Positions 44,840-56,124 of a DNA stretch of 64,000 bases are shown here, in pieces. The DNA is from Diphasiastrum complanatum. Lineage: Eukaryota > Streptophyta > Lycopodiopsida > Lycopodiales > Lycopodiaceae. The position numbers and the translations under genes are program-made. The notes under the pieces were generated by a model that saw only the letters and a program-made list of their open reading frames with translations, ran no database searches and was not told where the DNA came from. The stretch is taken from the NCBI GenBank assembly GCA_029204225.1, contig CM055114.1, forward strand, positions 17,986,540 to 18,050,539. Direction: 5' to 3'. How positions within the stretch are numbered: the stretch's first letter is position 1; each line of letters starts with the position of its first letter.

Positions 44840-45021
44840 TACCATCCTTTGATTTCCATTTGGAGTTAATTGTGTTGTATTCAAGCTTCAATTCTATTCA
44901 TGTGACATCATCCCATAGCTCATTGGCAATTAGCAAGATCTTCATTTTCAAATTTCCACAAATGATAATTGGACCCATTTAGCTTGTCTAAGATGAGATC
45001 GACTTTGCTTTGTGAATTCAT
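44840..45021 (-). pseudogene. Copia element C gag, N-terminal part
   Basis: The minus-strand ATG at 45021 opens MNSQSKVDLILDKLNGSNYHLWKF, the standard copia gag start (LxGxNYxxWKxxMxxxL). One frameshift within MKILLIANELWDDVT follows. The frame then reaches the solo LTR. Confidence 0.85.
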
Positions 45022-45150
45022 ATGGATGTTAGTATGTTGATAAATCGATGACCTAATAATGAAAAATAGTATATGATAATATCAAAGCACTATTACCATA
45101 CAATGCTTTGATTGAAAATGAATAAAAAAATGATTTGATACCAGAAATTA

Positions 45151-45163
45151 TGCTCTAATACCA
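45151..45163 (-). other. Primer binding site of element C
   Basis: The minus strand reads TGGTATTAGAGCA next to the LTR end ...TCCAACA. It differs from TGGTATCAGAGC at one base. Confidence 0.85.
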
Positions 45164-46141
45164 TGTTGGAAGAAGGAAAGGATGCTCGATAGAGAAATGG
45201 TTGCATTTTATAGATGCACTATCGGGATCTACAAAATAATTCTTCTCCTAATTCATGACTACACCAATTAAATTTGAACAAAACTATTGCGATTTTTGTC
45301 ACGTTCAAATTCTAAGTAATTCTAACTTTGAAATCATCAGAATCTATTAGATTAATTTTGTGGACAAACATAACAGAATAAACATTGATGTATCAAATAT
45401 TACAATATTGAAAAATTTGACATTTTAGACCAAACTATAAGAAGAAATAATCAGTTTATAATATAATAGAGAAGCATTTAGTCATTTTGACATAATATTG
45501 AACGTGATAAACGATATGATCAATTCAATAAGTAGCGTTTATAAAAAAGAAGAATCGTGAACATTAAACAATAGCGAATCAATCGTGCACTCAAAATTGT
45601 CTCCGAGTATTTGATTGACTCTGTCTGACACTTCCGCTAATAAGCAGTTGTGTTTCTAGCGATGCGCTATATTAATCTCCAAGATCAATATGCAAAAGAA
45701 ATATCTAAAAGAAGGAAATCAAGTTAACCTAGAAAGTGATGAGCTATTTAAACTACTTATAAATGTCTTTTAGGCTTGTCCAAATGACAATTAAAAAAAG
45801 CGGGTTGGTTGCAAATTGCAATTGGATCTTAGCCATATTGCATTTTCACTTATCTAGTTAGGCTTTTTGAAAACTACTTGCAAAAACCGTTAGAGCAAGT
45901 TGTTAGCTTCAAAACAAGTGGACACAAGTTTTGTTAACATTCAATAGTTCGCACACCTTCGATACTCTATGTAATTGTTGAACCGATTGTTAGCCATCTC
46001 TGTGTATTTTTTAAGACTGTGTAAAAACATAAGTAAAACTGTAGAACTAGATAGATAAAGATCGATTATTTGGATAAATACAACAAAAATTTTGTAGACC
46101 CATTCTTCCATGCATAATGACTTTTGTTACATCCTCCAACA
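45164..46141 (-). repeat. 5' LTR of copia element C (978 bp)
   Basis: Bounded by TGTTGGA...TCCAACA, an inverted terminal pair, with a primer site directly inside. A TTTATAAG-type TATA candidate lies near 45757. Its inner part (about 45290-45400) is similar to 62890-62990, so a related LTR lies near 63 kb. The matching 3' LTR was not found. Confidence 0.78.
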
Positions 46142-47470
46142 TTCATATAGATTTAAAAAACAGACTTGAACTAACTTCGATTTATCCAACTCTGCTAACC
46201 CTATTTGTCTTGAAAATTTATTGCAAGTGCTACAACTAATGACCAAACCAATCTCCATTAAATTTTGCTACACATGTTAAAATCTAGGGTGAAATGGTTT
46301 CCATTACAATGCAAATAGATGACATTCAACTGAGAGTATTTGAAATGAATTTTCTAGTGACTGAATACACTTGGGTTTTAGGATTTCAAATGCCACGTGC
46401 ATGATCCTAGTCAAAACCTGTTGGAAAAATGGAAGGCTGGGTCCGACAACTTGGGCCTAATCGAACAATCAGATCGGGACGATTCTACTATTGCACGATC
46501 AAGGTAGTGTCCGACAAATCCCTCGGTGCGTGCACTACTAATAACTAAATAGACAAACACAAGAATAAATTAAGAGCTTGATTGCATGATGGTTGCAGAA
46601 GCAAAGAGCAGACAATCGGACAAGGCAATCAGAAAGTTAGACAGAAATCAAAAAGCATGCAATACTGATAAAATCTGAATGCAGAACCAGACAATAATTA
46701 GTTCAAATTAAGTATAATAAAATACAAGTCAGATAATGGAGGTGAGCACAAGACAATTGCGGGCGAAACCGCATGCTCACAAAAGCTAACTACAATCTGT
46801 AATAGCTATGAGCTTAATACTGACAATCCGTCTGAAAAAGAAGAAATTGATGCATGAAAGCATCTACAATGTCTGTCTCTAATAAGCTAGCATCTCAATG
46901 TCAATGCACACTTGAGCATATCAGTAATCAACTTACAACATTTGGTAGTACTGCATCGTTGTATATTATGTTTGATTAAATATATACAATTTACATTTGC
47001 GCAGATGAAACGTACTAAAGATGGCGTGAGGCCATTGTGCCATCTAGAGGAGATCATGGGTGGCTGCTGTCATTGTCAAGTTAGTTTGCACAATATAGGA
47101 AGTGAGCATGAAGTCCGACAATCAGCTATCAAGGAATGGCTTCAGTCTTTTTTGCAAAAAAAAGCCGAAAAAATGCAACAAAGCCGAAGAATGTGAAAAA
47201 TGCACAAACTGTCGGGAAAATTTGGGTAAGTCGATATGTCAGGAAAGTTGACATCGGAAAAGTCAAAGGAACATTGTCATTGACTTTGTGTATTTCTGCA
47301 GATTGTGCAACAATATGAGTACAAATACATCGATATGAATGGAAATAGATTTACGCGGGATTTAAGAGAGTAGAGGAGATAAATCCAACAAAACCAAGCA
47401 ACGATTCAATCTCATGAGAGTCTAATGAACCCAGTTGAATTGTTCTATGATGAATATAAGATTCTATTTT
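46142..47470. other. Non-coding stretch
   Basis: No recognisable gene. A TGTTGGAAAAATGG at 46422 could be an LTR end, but no partner was found. A 94-codon frame at 46912-47196 has no features I can interpret. Confidence 0.5.
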
Positions 47471-47474
47471 AACA

Positions 47475-48022
47475 TTATTTTATTCTATTATATTCTAATC
47501 TCATTCTATTATATCTACCAAATTCACAATTCTCGTCTGTGATGCTATAAATTTCTCTTAAGAATCTTAACAACTGATTAATAACAATCAACAAAATGCT
47601 TGAATTGTGATATTGTAAAGATTCTCCCTTTGAGCAATATACTTCATTGATATGAAATGGAATACCCACTATCTTTTGCATGCCTTGGTTTAGCATGTCT
47701 CTTTTTATTTTCAAATGAAATGGTTGTGGACTCAAAAACTTCTTGATACTTGTGCAAATGCTTCAATTATCATTTTGAACATGGTGGCATATGCTTCTCT
47801 ACGAATACTAGAAAAATGGCATGCACTTTGAACTAAAGTATTGTCCAATATTTTTTCAACCTCGTTCATAATATTCTCAATAATAGTAACTTTTGTTTTA
47901 CTCATTCTACCGGTGTTCAAAATTGATTTTATTGACTTAGAACTCAAAAAAGAACCTAACGATTTCCCAATAAAATTCTCATATGTCAGATGGTCTTGAG
48001 CAATCTGCACAACAAATATCAT
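47475..48022 (-). pseudogene. DDE-transposase-like family, copy 2 (N-terminal part)
   Basis: Minus strand. After a possible intron acceptor (tttgttgtgcag, about 48010) the frame reads AQDHLTYENFIGKSLGSF and SKTKVTIIENIMNEVEKIL. Close to 47735 a one-base shift leads into FLSPQPFHLKIKRDMLNQG and IVGIPFHINEVY. The last part aligns with RDTLNIGMRKITGTPFHIEEVY at the start of the plus-strand copy at 50.04 kb, and the following (Y)HNSS also matches. It therefore supplies the N-terminal region that is missing there. It breaks off near 47475 in TA-rich sequence. The function is inferred only from the linked copies. Confidence 0.5.
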
Positions 48023-48317
48023 TGTTAGAAAAAAGTTAGTTAGAAAATTTGTGCAACACTTTATTCATTTAGACACAATGCTAAAACTCCTCCTAGGAAA
48101 TGGAGACAGATATCTGACATAATTCATAATTGTATTAAATCAAAAACATTCGAACTGATAGATTATTCTCCTACTAATCGACTATTTGACGTTTTAATCT
48201 TCATCCAACTCATTATCTAGACCTACAGTTTTCTTTGTGTTTTTACACAGTCTGAAGAACTACTCGAAAACAACTCACGGGTGGCTCCAACGTTTATTGA
48301 CATCATCGACAAACTTC

Positions 48318-48378
48318 AAAAACTTCGGCTACTTTAACGACTTCGGCCACTTCGGAGACTTCAGCCACTTCGGCCATG
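48318..48378. repeat. 9-bp tandem repeat, ACTTCGGCC
   Basis: Six or so variations of acttcgg(c/a)(c/g) follow one another. One frame would encode a Thr-Ser-Ala repeat, but there is no supporting gene. Confidence 0.75.
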
Positions 48379-48479
48379 TCGATTGATTTTTGGCAGTTAA
48401 CGTTCCACTCATCTTGAAACTGAAGACTTGGCCTAATCTTATAGCAAGTAAAGTTCATGAATTACCAACTGGATGGACG

Positions 48480-48752
48480 TCAGCTCGACAAGCTCAATTT
48501 ACTCAGTGGTTACACATATGCGAGTTGGGCAGGAGATGTAGACACTTGTAAATCCACTTTTGAATTTACATTCTTCCTCAACAATGGTCCAATTTCTTGG
48601 AACAGTTGCAAGCAATCTTCAATAGCTCTATCTTCCACTGAATCAGAGTATATCGCAGCCTCTCAAGCTACAAAGGAAGCAATTTGGTTGAGGAACTTAC
48701 TCTCAGATATCGGTCTGAATCAATATGCTCCGACGATATTATTTTGTGATAT
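48480..48752 (+). pseudogene. Copia RNase H fragment
   Basis: The frame reads GYTYASWAGDVDTCKSTFEF, WNSCKQSSIALSSTESEYIAA and AIWLRNLLSDIG, ending FCD. These are the copia RNase H hallmarks: D in (Y/S)-x-D/A-x-WAGD, and SSTESEY. The first catalytic position reads Y-A instead of D-A. The frame is then joined without a shift to GAG-pre-integrase sequence of another copia family at about 48753. Confidence 0.85.
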
Positions 48753-50035
48753 TGCTAACCAATTTGGATGTATGTCAATTCAAGAGGTTTGGCACAAGAG
48801 GATGGGGCATCTCAATTTCAAGTCATTGGAGGTAATGGCAAGAAAGCAAATTGTGATTGGTCTTCCAAAGTCCTTAACTAGCATCAAACATGTTTGTGAG
48901 CAATATGCTTTGTCAAAGTCACATAGATTACCTTATACTAGATCTACATCTAGATCTACTATGCCTTTTCAAGTTGTATATTCGGATATTCATGGTGTTA
49001 CTACTATTAGCAATGGAGGAGCTAAGATGTATGTAACCTTTATTCATGATTTTAGTAAGTTTTGTTGGGTATATCTACTAAAGACCAAGGATGAAGTGTA
49101 TGATGCCTTTATCAAATTCAAGATGCAAGAGAGGTCCAATTCTCTACAAAGATCAAGTGCTTGAGGAGTGCAAATGGTGGTGAGTATCTCTCTACCAAGT
49201 TTAAGGCTTTTTGTGATGAGCATGGGATCAAGAGGGAGTACACAACTCCAAGGACACCACAACAAAATGGAGTGGTTGAGAGGAATAATAGAACCTTGTG
49301 TGAAGGTGCAAAAGCCATGAGGTTAGGAGCTATTCTACCAAAACCATTTTGGGATCAAGCTTTGTTGTGTGCTAAATTTCTATGCAATAGGTGGATGAGT
49401 GCTTTATTGGATGGAAAAACCCCTTTTGAAATGTTATTTGGAAGAAGGCCGAGTGTCAAGTTTCTTAGAACTTTTGGATGCACTTGCTATATCAACATAA
49501 CACTTGATAAAAGGACAAAGGAGAATCCATATTCAAGGAAATTTGTTGGCTATAGTGAGGTGAGCAAAGCCTATAAGGTTTACATTCCTTCTACTAATAA
49601 AGTGGTCATTGGAAGAGATGTCATTTTTTATGAGGAAAATATTCCAAAGGTTTCTTAAAGTAATGATGTTGTGGATGGATCTAACATTCTTAACGTGGAT
49701 GACATGGATGTTACTTTGGATGATGTTGATGAAGGGCCTTCATCAAGTCAAAAGCCAAGGGAGGACATCAAGGCAAAAGCAAATACCTTCAAGGCTCACA
49801 TATGATGAAAAAGGTAAGCAAGTTGTTGGAGGTACAAACTATGCTTTCCTAACTTCTTTTGATGAATCTACATGTGTAGATGAGGCTATACAAAAGGAGG
49901 TCCAGTGGATCCAAGCAATGGATCTTGAGTATCAAGCTCTTATGAAGAACAATACATGGAGGTTGGTGGAACTACCTAAGGACAAGAAAGCTATTGGATG
50001 CAAATGGATCTTCAAAGTGAAGACAAGGAGAGAGA
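48753..50035 (+). pseudogene. Copia GAG-pre-integrase, integrase and RT start, related to the intact element
   Basis: This region is closely similar to codons of the intact element from about 14165 to 15450. It has VWHKRMGHLNFKSLE, then the zinc-binding region with one Cys replaced (HVCEQYALSKSH, where CxxC is expected). SDIHGVTTISNGG retains the first catalytic Asp. After a shift near 49150 comes LRSANGGEY, so the second catalytic Asp is Ala. PQQNGVVERNNRT retains Glu. After a stop near 49656 a shifted frame reads TSFDESTCVDEA and IGCKWIFKVKT. It ends where transposase-like sequence starts. Dead. Confidence 0.9.
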
Positions 50036-51637
50036 TACATTAAACATAGGTATGCGTAAGATCACTGGAACTCCATTTCATATTGAGGAGGTATATGAAA
50101 CTGATGGAAGATCGATATTCTATAATTCATCAAACAATTTATTTAATGATCTAAATTACTTGCTGAGATACATCGTCACATTCTATGATATAACCTATGA
50201 AAAGGTGAATGGCAAAATAATCATAGTACTTAAGTTAGATGAGCCAGAAATTGTGAAAGGGCAGAAGATGGAAAGGGTTACTATAACACTCATGAATGGT
50301 GCTCTATCCCAAATAGAGAACCAAGAAGATTTCAAATTCAGTGTCCAGTCAGAAAATGATATATGGTGGTTGGTAGCATTTCAAGTAACTAGCCTCATTA
50401 TTACATTACATTCATTGAATAGTATTAATACATTGTAAACTAAGTATGATTAATTCTTTGGACAGGTGCTGAAAGAGGATCATGATATATTATCATGGAT
50501 ATTCTCAAGGACATCTTATCCTAGGATCATCAAGGACCATATAGATGGAGGATTTCTCAATGTTCGAGGAGTTGGAGACTTCAATGTTGAATGACACTTA
50601 GCAGGTGATTTGAAAACATTGAAATGTATGTATAATGTCTCTCACGGTGCTACATCAAAACACCCTTGTTTGTACCGCATGAAAATGGCAAAAGATATAA
50701 CTAGGAGTACAGGAATTACTAGAGAATATGCAGATCCAAACTGGAAGCCTGTGCTGCCTATCCCCTTAAAAAATGTGCATGTTTGCACAGAAGGTTAGAT
50801 TAATAGAAAAGATCATTTATCTTCATATAGTTTTTGCTTGGAATACTAAGCCAGCATCATTAGCAAAGGAAGCTATCTCTCGATTAGAAGATGTTTTATC
50901 AAAAGCAAAACTCCATAAAGGACATGTCAAAATTCAAACAGATGAAAAGCTTTCAGGAAAGAATGGGAACATGCCAACTAAGCCAAGCATAGGAGGAGCA
51001 AAAACACGTCATTTTCTATCAAATCATATTGGTAAGGCTTCTAATATTCAACACTCAGTCTGGACATATATTATTGTTGCCACTCAGGACTTCGAGAAAG
51101 ACGGCAAAACCAGAGTACTAAAAGTTGATGTATGGAAGAAGCTTGATAGTATGATTGCTATTTTAAGAAAAAAAAATACTCTGATATCGATAAGAAAGCT
51201 GTCCAAAGGACTTGTGTCGAGTTTGTTAATGCAGTATCAAAAGCATGGGGAGAAGATCACATCACTCATTACATAGTTAGTATAAACTTTTCAAGATGCT
51301 TTCAATTTTTCATATATATTTAGATCCAAACATAAGACTAACATTATGATTTTGACATATGCAACACATACTAAGAGATCATACAACATTTTTTGCAAAC
51401 ACATATGGAAGCTTGAGTGTATGGTCATCACAAGGGATGGAGAAGTCACACTGGCAAGCACGAGCAGCATTTCATCGAAATACACAACATGGCAGAACCA
51501 ATGAAAAACGAAATTACATTTGTCAATTGTTTCAGTGGTTCTACCGTAGAGTTCAGATTCGACATATAACAAAGTCCACACAATACAACAAGTTTAGAAA
51601 AGCATGCAAATTCATACATGAAGAGAAAATTAGATGA
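50036..51637 (+). pseudogene. DDE-transposase-like pseudogene, copy 3 (longest)
   Basis: It begins RDTLNIGMRKITGTPFHIEEVY. A first block runs to WWLVAFQ and includes IIIVLKLDEPEIVKGQKM with a candidate first Asp (50238-50240). An 81-nt GT-AG intron (50385-50465, phase 0) follows. The next exon reads VLKEDHDILSWIFSRTSY and, after a TGA at 50592-50594, AGDLKTLKCM with a candidate second Asp (50607-50609) and HPCLYR, where the other copy has HPCLYC. A short deletion/shift precedes EVRLIEKIIYLH. AISRLEDVLSKAKLHKGHVK, TRHFLSNHIG and VATQDFEKDG lead to a probable further intron near 51274. The last part, HILRDHTTFFANTYGSL and QGMEKSHWQARAAF, offers a candidate third Glu (51440-51442). This is weakly like DDE transposases known from invertebrates. 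Classification is an inference. Confidence 0.5.
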
Positions 51638-51745
51638 TTGCTGAGTAGAAGATCATCATGACATGTTCAGAATTGCTTTGCAAATTCATTGAACAAGAGA
51701 GGAGAAATACCCAATGCAAATGTATTGTATTATACAAAGTATCAA

Positions 51746-53243
51746 CTATTCATCATCAGATCTTGTATCAGATGCTATGGTAGTATTGTCATGAAGAAAT
51801 TCTCTGCTAGCGTATGCATCTAATAGATGTGCATTATCCTTATTTCCACTAAGCTCAATATAAGTGGAATACAATGAATAATGGGAGCTCCTTAAAGGAA
51901 CATTCCCATCAGTAAAGCCTAAAATGTTCAAAACATAAGATCTTTTGACAAAAATGATCTTATTTGTCTTAACAAATTTATGTCCTCCTAAATAAAATGA
52001 TAAAGCTTTAACTGCCATTATAAGACTCTCCCCGACTGGGCTCAGCTTGGAATGAGCAATACAGATCTCACTCTTCAAGAAATGTCAAAGATAGTGGCCC
52101 AGTCCACTGTCCCTCTGGAACGAGGATGCATGTTGTCTGAAACCACCTCGTCTCGCAGCAAAATCATCTATTATGAGAGCATCCTGTAATAGGAAATATG
52201 TTAGCAAAAACACATTCAGTGATTGAAACATTCAAATGCAAGGAAGATTAAACAATTACACATTCTTCATAATCAGCAGCAACCAGATCAGGATGATCAA
52301 TATAATGACCATGTATTGAAGTGGAATCATCAGTGAAATGCATTAATGATGGACGAGGGAAGCCCATCTGGGATTGAAATGCCGTGAATTCTTCATCATC
52401 CTCAACTATATTTGATAAAGTCTTATTCAGACATTCTTCATCGGTCATAAGACCCTCCTCATCATCAAAATCAGTACCAGCAACAAGGTCATCTGTCTCA
52501 AAATCTACAAAGTCGGAGAATTCGGAAATTGTGCCGGATAATAAGCATAGAACCTCGTCCTCACGATAGTCAAAAAATTTACATAAATCAGCAGTAGTAA
52601 AATATACATCGTCATTAATATAATATACAGGCAAATTGAAAAGACATTTCGAATCCTCCATAGATTTGGATTCATCATCAGATGTATTTTGGCCAATGAA
52701 AGAATCTCGGAGAACATCAGTATTTAAATCAATGAAGTCACTTTCTTTATCAGGAGTGTCGATAAGAAAGTGACTGATATCCTTAATGGCTGACTGAACA
52801 GAGGAGGGTGCAAAAGGAGGGTCAGCAACATGAAACTCATCATCATCTGGGATCTGAACTAAAAGAAAAAGTACGAAACCACTCTGATATTCAACCAATC
52901 GACATTTCTTGTTGCAATACGGACACATAGAACTACTTTTGAAAAGATCAAACAATTTGGTGAACATTCTATCCAATCTATATCTAAAAGCTGGGAAGAA
53001 ATGAACAAGATCAGTATAATGCATGTACTGGAGTTGACCTATGGAGAAAACAGGCTTGCTAAGTATATCTCTGAATCTGACATAATGTTCATAAAATACG
53101 TCAGAATTTGGTTGTGTAGTCCTAAAAACATGTAGATAAGGCATGAATATGCTGTGGAAGTAGTCCAGATTTTCAGTGATCCCAAATTCACTCAGAAATG
53201 AACTCAAGCCTGATTCTCGTGAGGATGATGAGGAAGAGGCCAT
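51746..53243 (-). CDS. Unrecognised two-exon gene, possible transposon accessory protein
   Basis: Minus strand. The start is placed at the ATG ending at 53243 (MASSSSSSRESGLSSFL). Exon 1 is 52260-53243, 328 codons. A 76-nt intron, 52184-52259, has gtaatt...attacag borders and is phase 0. Exon 2 starts DALIIDDFAARRGG. An in-frame TGA at 52085-52087 ends 32 codons later, but the same frame then stays open for 112 more codons to 51746, so the stop may be a recent lesion. Full length would be about 472 residues. C107, C110 and C114 (CPYCNKKC) suggest a metal site. Residues 130-330 are strongly acidic. No membrane segment or nuclear signal is evident. It converges on the transposase-like gene, whose end is 108 bases away. 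The family is unknown, so the pairing is an inference. Confidence 0.5.
52184..52259 (-). other. Putative intron of the accessory-type gene
   Basis: The donor TGT|GTAATT and acceptor TATTACAG|GAT join two frames in phase without change of register. The inside is AT-rich and carries a CTAAC-like branch-point candidate (gctaaca). 76 nt is typical of short plant introns. Confidence 0.65.
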
Positions 53244-53486
53244 GGCAGTAGCGTGAATATCGCACTTGTGCACGCGGGAGAACTGAACCAAAACTAACAA
53301 TCAAAATGGCGCAGAAGATGGATATGTACGGCAGAGAGATACAGAATATCGCACTTGTGCGCGAGTAGGTATACTTGCAAGCAAACGGACAGAAATGAGC
53401 GCGCACAAAAGCGATATGTTGCGAATTTTGAGAATGCAAAAGGTAAAAAATTATTCGATTTCCATGCCATTCATACTAAATTTTTG

Positions 53487-53747
53487 CACGTGTGGTCAAC
53501 GGACTTATGACACGTGTCTACTTTCAATTCGACAACAGGTGCAGGCACGTGTGAGATGACACCTGCACACGTGTGAAATGACACCTAGACACGTGTCGCG
53601 TGTTCATTTGAGTGCTTATAAACACGTGTCGCTCTCGCATTCGGTCGTACAAATCCCACACGTGTAGTGTGACAGAGTGACATGCGTCGCACTCGCATTT
53701 GTCCGTACAACTCCCACACGTGTGACAGGACGTTCTTTTGCACGTGC
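53487..53747 (+). promoter_or_regulatory. Cluster of nine CACGTG-core motifs upstream of the accessory-type gene
   Basis: CACGTGT occurs at 53487, 53511, 53546, 53568, 53590, 53623, 53659 and 53717, and CACGTGC at 53741, all within 261 bases. The core is a G-box/ABRE. Most copies share an extended (A)CACGTGT. They lie 240-500 bases before the start of the minus-strand gene. They could be a stress-responsive promoter or subterminal transposase-binding repeats. Confidence 0.7.
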
Positions 53748-53899
53748 GAACCCCGATATAAAATCACAAATTTCGATGAATTTTTTTCACTTTTTTTTTC
53801 GCTCCGCATATCACATTTGTGCGCGCCCTTCACGATCAAAATTCCTCCTACTACCTTCCATGCGGACAGGTCCAATACCTCTTCCTACGTGTCATCCCA

Positions 53900-56120
53900 A
53901 TAAATTACTATTTTTGTACGAAAAAAAACTTCATTATCTTTTATGTTTGATGTTTGATCAAGTTCTTAGTGAGTTTTCATCTCTTTCATTGAGTAGATGT
54001 TGATTTTTATACATTGGCAGGATTGGTAGAGTTGATCTATTTCTAACCAAAGATCAGGTTATGGAATTGCATCTTAAATGATGTAAAATTCTTCACACAA
54101 GGTTCTTCTATAGGATGCATCTTGTCCCTCTAAATGTTATCTCTAGCTTGCATTTGAGTAGTATGATTGCAACAAGAAATTGGACAATTGTTGAAATAAT
54201 GGCCAAGCTTTCTACCATTGAAAATATGAATCGGACAATCCAGATTCAAGGGTTGTCTAAACATTTCACCTTTCTCTCATTCAATCTCTAGATGTTTAAA
54301 GGATTTTTCTCCAAAATTCCATGATATGCATGCACACAATAGTGAGAAAATGGTTAAACAATGGGATTATTATCATAGTGCACAGTAATACTTATCAGTT
54401 CATAAATTTTCACTAACAAAAAAAAAAAAACATTTTGCATCAAACATGGTGTAAACGATAAGTAAGTATATGTACGAGACTCATAGATATGTTCATTATA
54501 GTTAATACATGGTAATTGTCTTGCAATCGCTTATGAAATCTCTTTAACACTCTTATACTACAAGTTGAACATGACATCAAAAGAAAAATAGGTGCCAATG
54601 TAGCTTATGAATGGAATTGTAGAGCAAAGAAATAAGCTACTTTGTCATTGCAAATGCTAAATATAAAAACCTAGATTTTTCATGTTAATCATGGTGGTCA
54701 ATAGACACTTGTAGGCTTGAGATTATGCTTTCTATAATGATAAAATAACTTATCGTTAGAAAATTTATTTGACTGAGTAATTTTTTTATGCCACAACTAT
54801 TATGACATCTAATTCACGAAAAGCACAAAATGCATAAATGACCTCCAAATATGCATGCAAGTATGAGAAAAGAATTTTATTGTACTTAATTCTTTATTTT
54901 TATGGTGAATATTATCATTTTCAACCATTAGCCAATGAATTTTAGTTTCTTAGTTTATGTCCTATTCATAATTTTTAATTTCTATTTTGGTGATAATACT
55001 CTTTTATATTGCATTGTTAATCGACACTCTTTATCTATTCTTGGAAATTCAAACATCCATCCATATCACATGCAAGATATATCCTTCGTTGTTTGTGCTT
55101 AACGATATTATATCAATATTTTTCATTCATAAGCATAAAAGTAGTGTATCAAGATGAATCAAAGGACTCGGTATGCATAATTTATTGTACCTAGAGATTA
55201 CCTAGTCTAATCAAAGCATGAGATGGGCTTTTCTCCTCGAGGAAAGACCAACAAATCGTCACCCATTATGTCATTGATGGACGTTGTCCTAAACAATTTG
55301 TTCTTAAATATCATATAGAGTTTAGATGATAATATGCATTTTTCTAGTGACATGATGCTATAAGAAAAAATGTAAATGAAACTTTAATATTATGTCAATT
55401 ACTAGTATTAACTAATCTAGAATTTTCAAGATAGATCTTTTTACAAGCTTCATAACTTTGAACTATCAGTTTCAACTTATGAGAGAAATCAAATTTTATG
55501 ACACAAGCACACAAAAGTTTATAAAAATGCATGCATACAAAATATACATGCGTGCATCTTCACAATCTTAAGTTACATCATACAGTCACTTCTTGATTCA
55601 AAAAGTATTAGATAGGAAAATTTTCATATTTAGTGTATAATGAGAAGTCCTAGTGGCAATAGTAACTGAGATATAGGTGAATAATAATGGCATAAGGAAA
55701 GTATTTCAAATTGAGGAGAGAAGGTGTGATATAAAGAGAGTATGGGAATATGATCTACACAACATCTATATTAGTTTGAAATTAGATCTTGTCAATGCTT
55801 TGGAATGAGTCTTATCACACAAATAGAACAAATGACACTACTCATTACCCCTCCCCGAAAGATGTTCTTCCTTTGAAACTCTGATGATTTCGACACTACA
55901 TTTGCCAATTCAATTGAGGTCCAAAAGAGGTACTTCTAGGAATGTCTACCTTCAATCAACACCCAAGGCACCAAATTTTTTAAACAATACCCTAACCTTG
56001 CATCCTAGGGAATTATAACCTCACATTCACAAACTCAAAGGCACAGGTCCTACCCTTGAAAGATACCTTGGTCAAATCTAGCCACAATCCAAATGGTGAG
56101 AGCAAGTCTTCCTCACTAAC
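53900..56120. other. AT-rich non-coding stretch
   Basis: No sustained coding sequence. One weak exception is a minus-strand stretch near 54150-54290 reading a degraded zinc-knuckle-like RKLGHYFNNCP, which could be a gag relic. Otherwise nothing is seen. Confidence 0.55.
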
Positions 56121-56124
56121 TTCC

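Noticed and set aside
53585-54003. Coding sequence in the CACGTGT-rich region
   Set aside because: The frames are short, overlap on both strands and consist of translations of the repeated motif.
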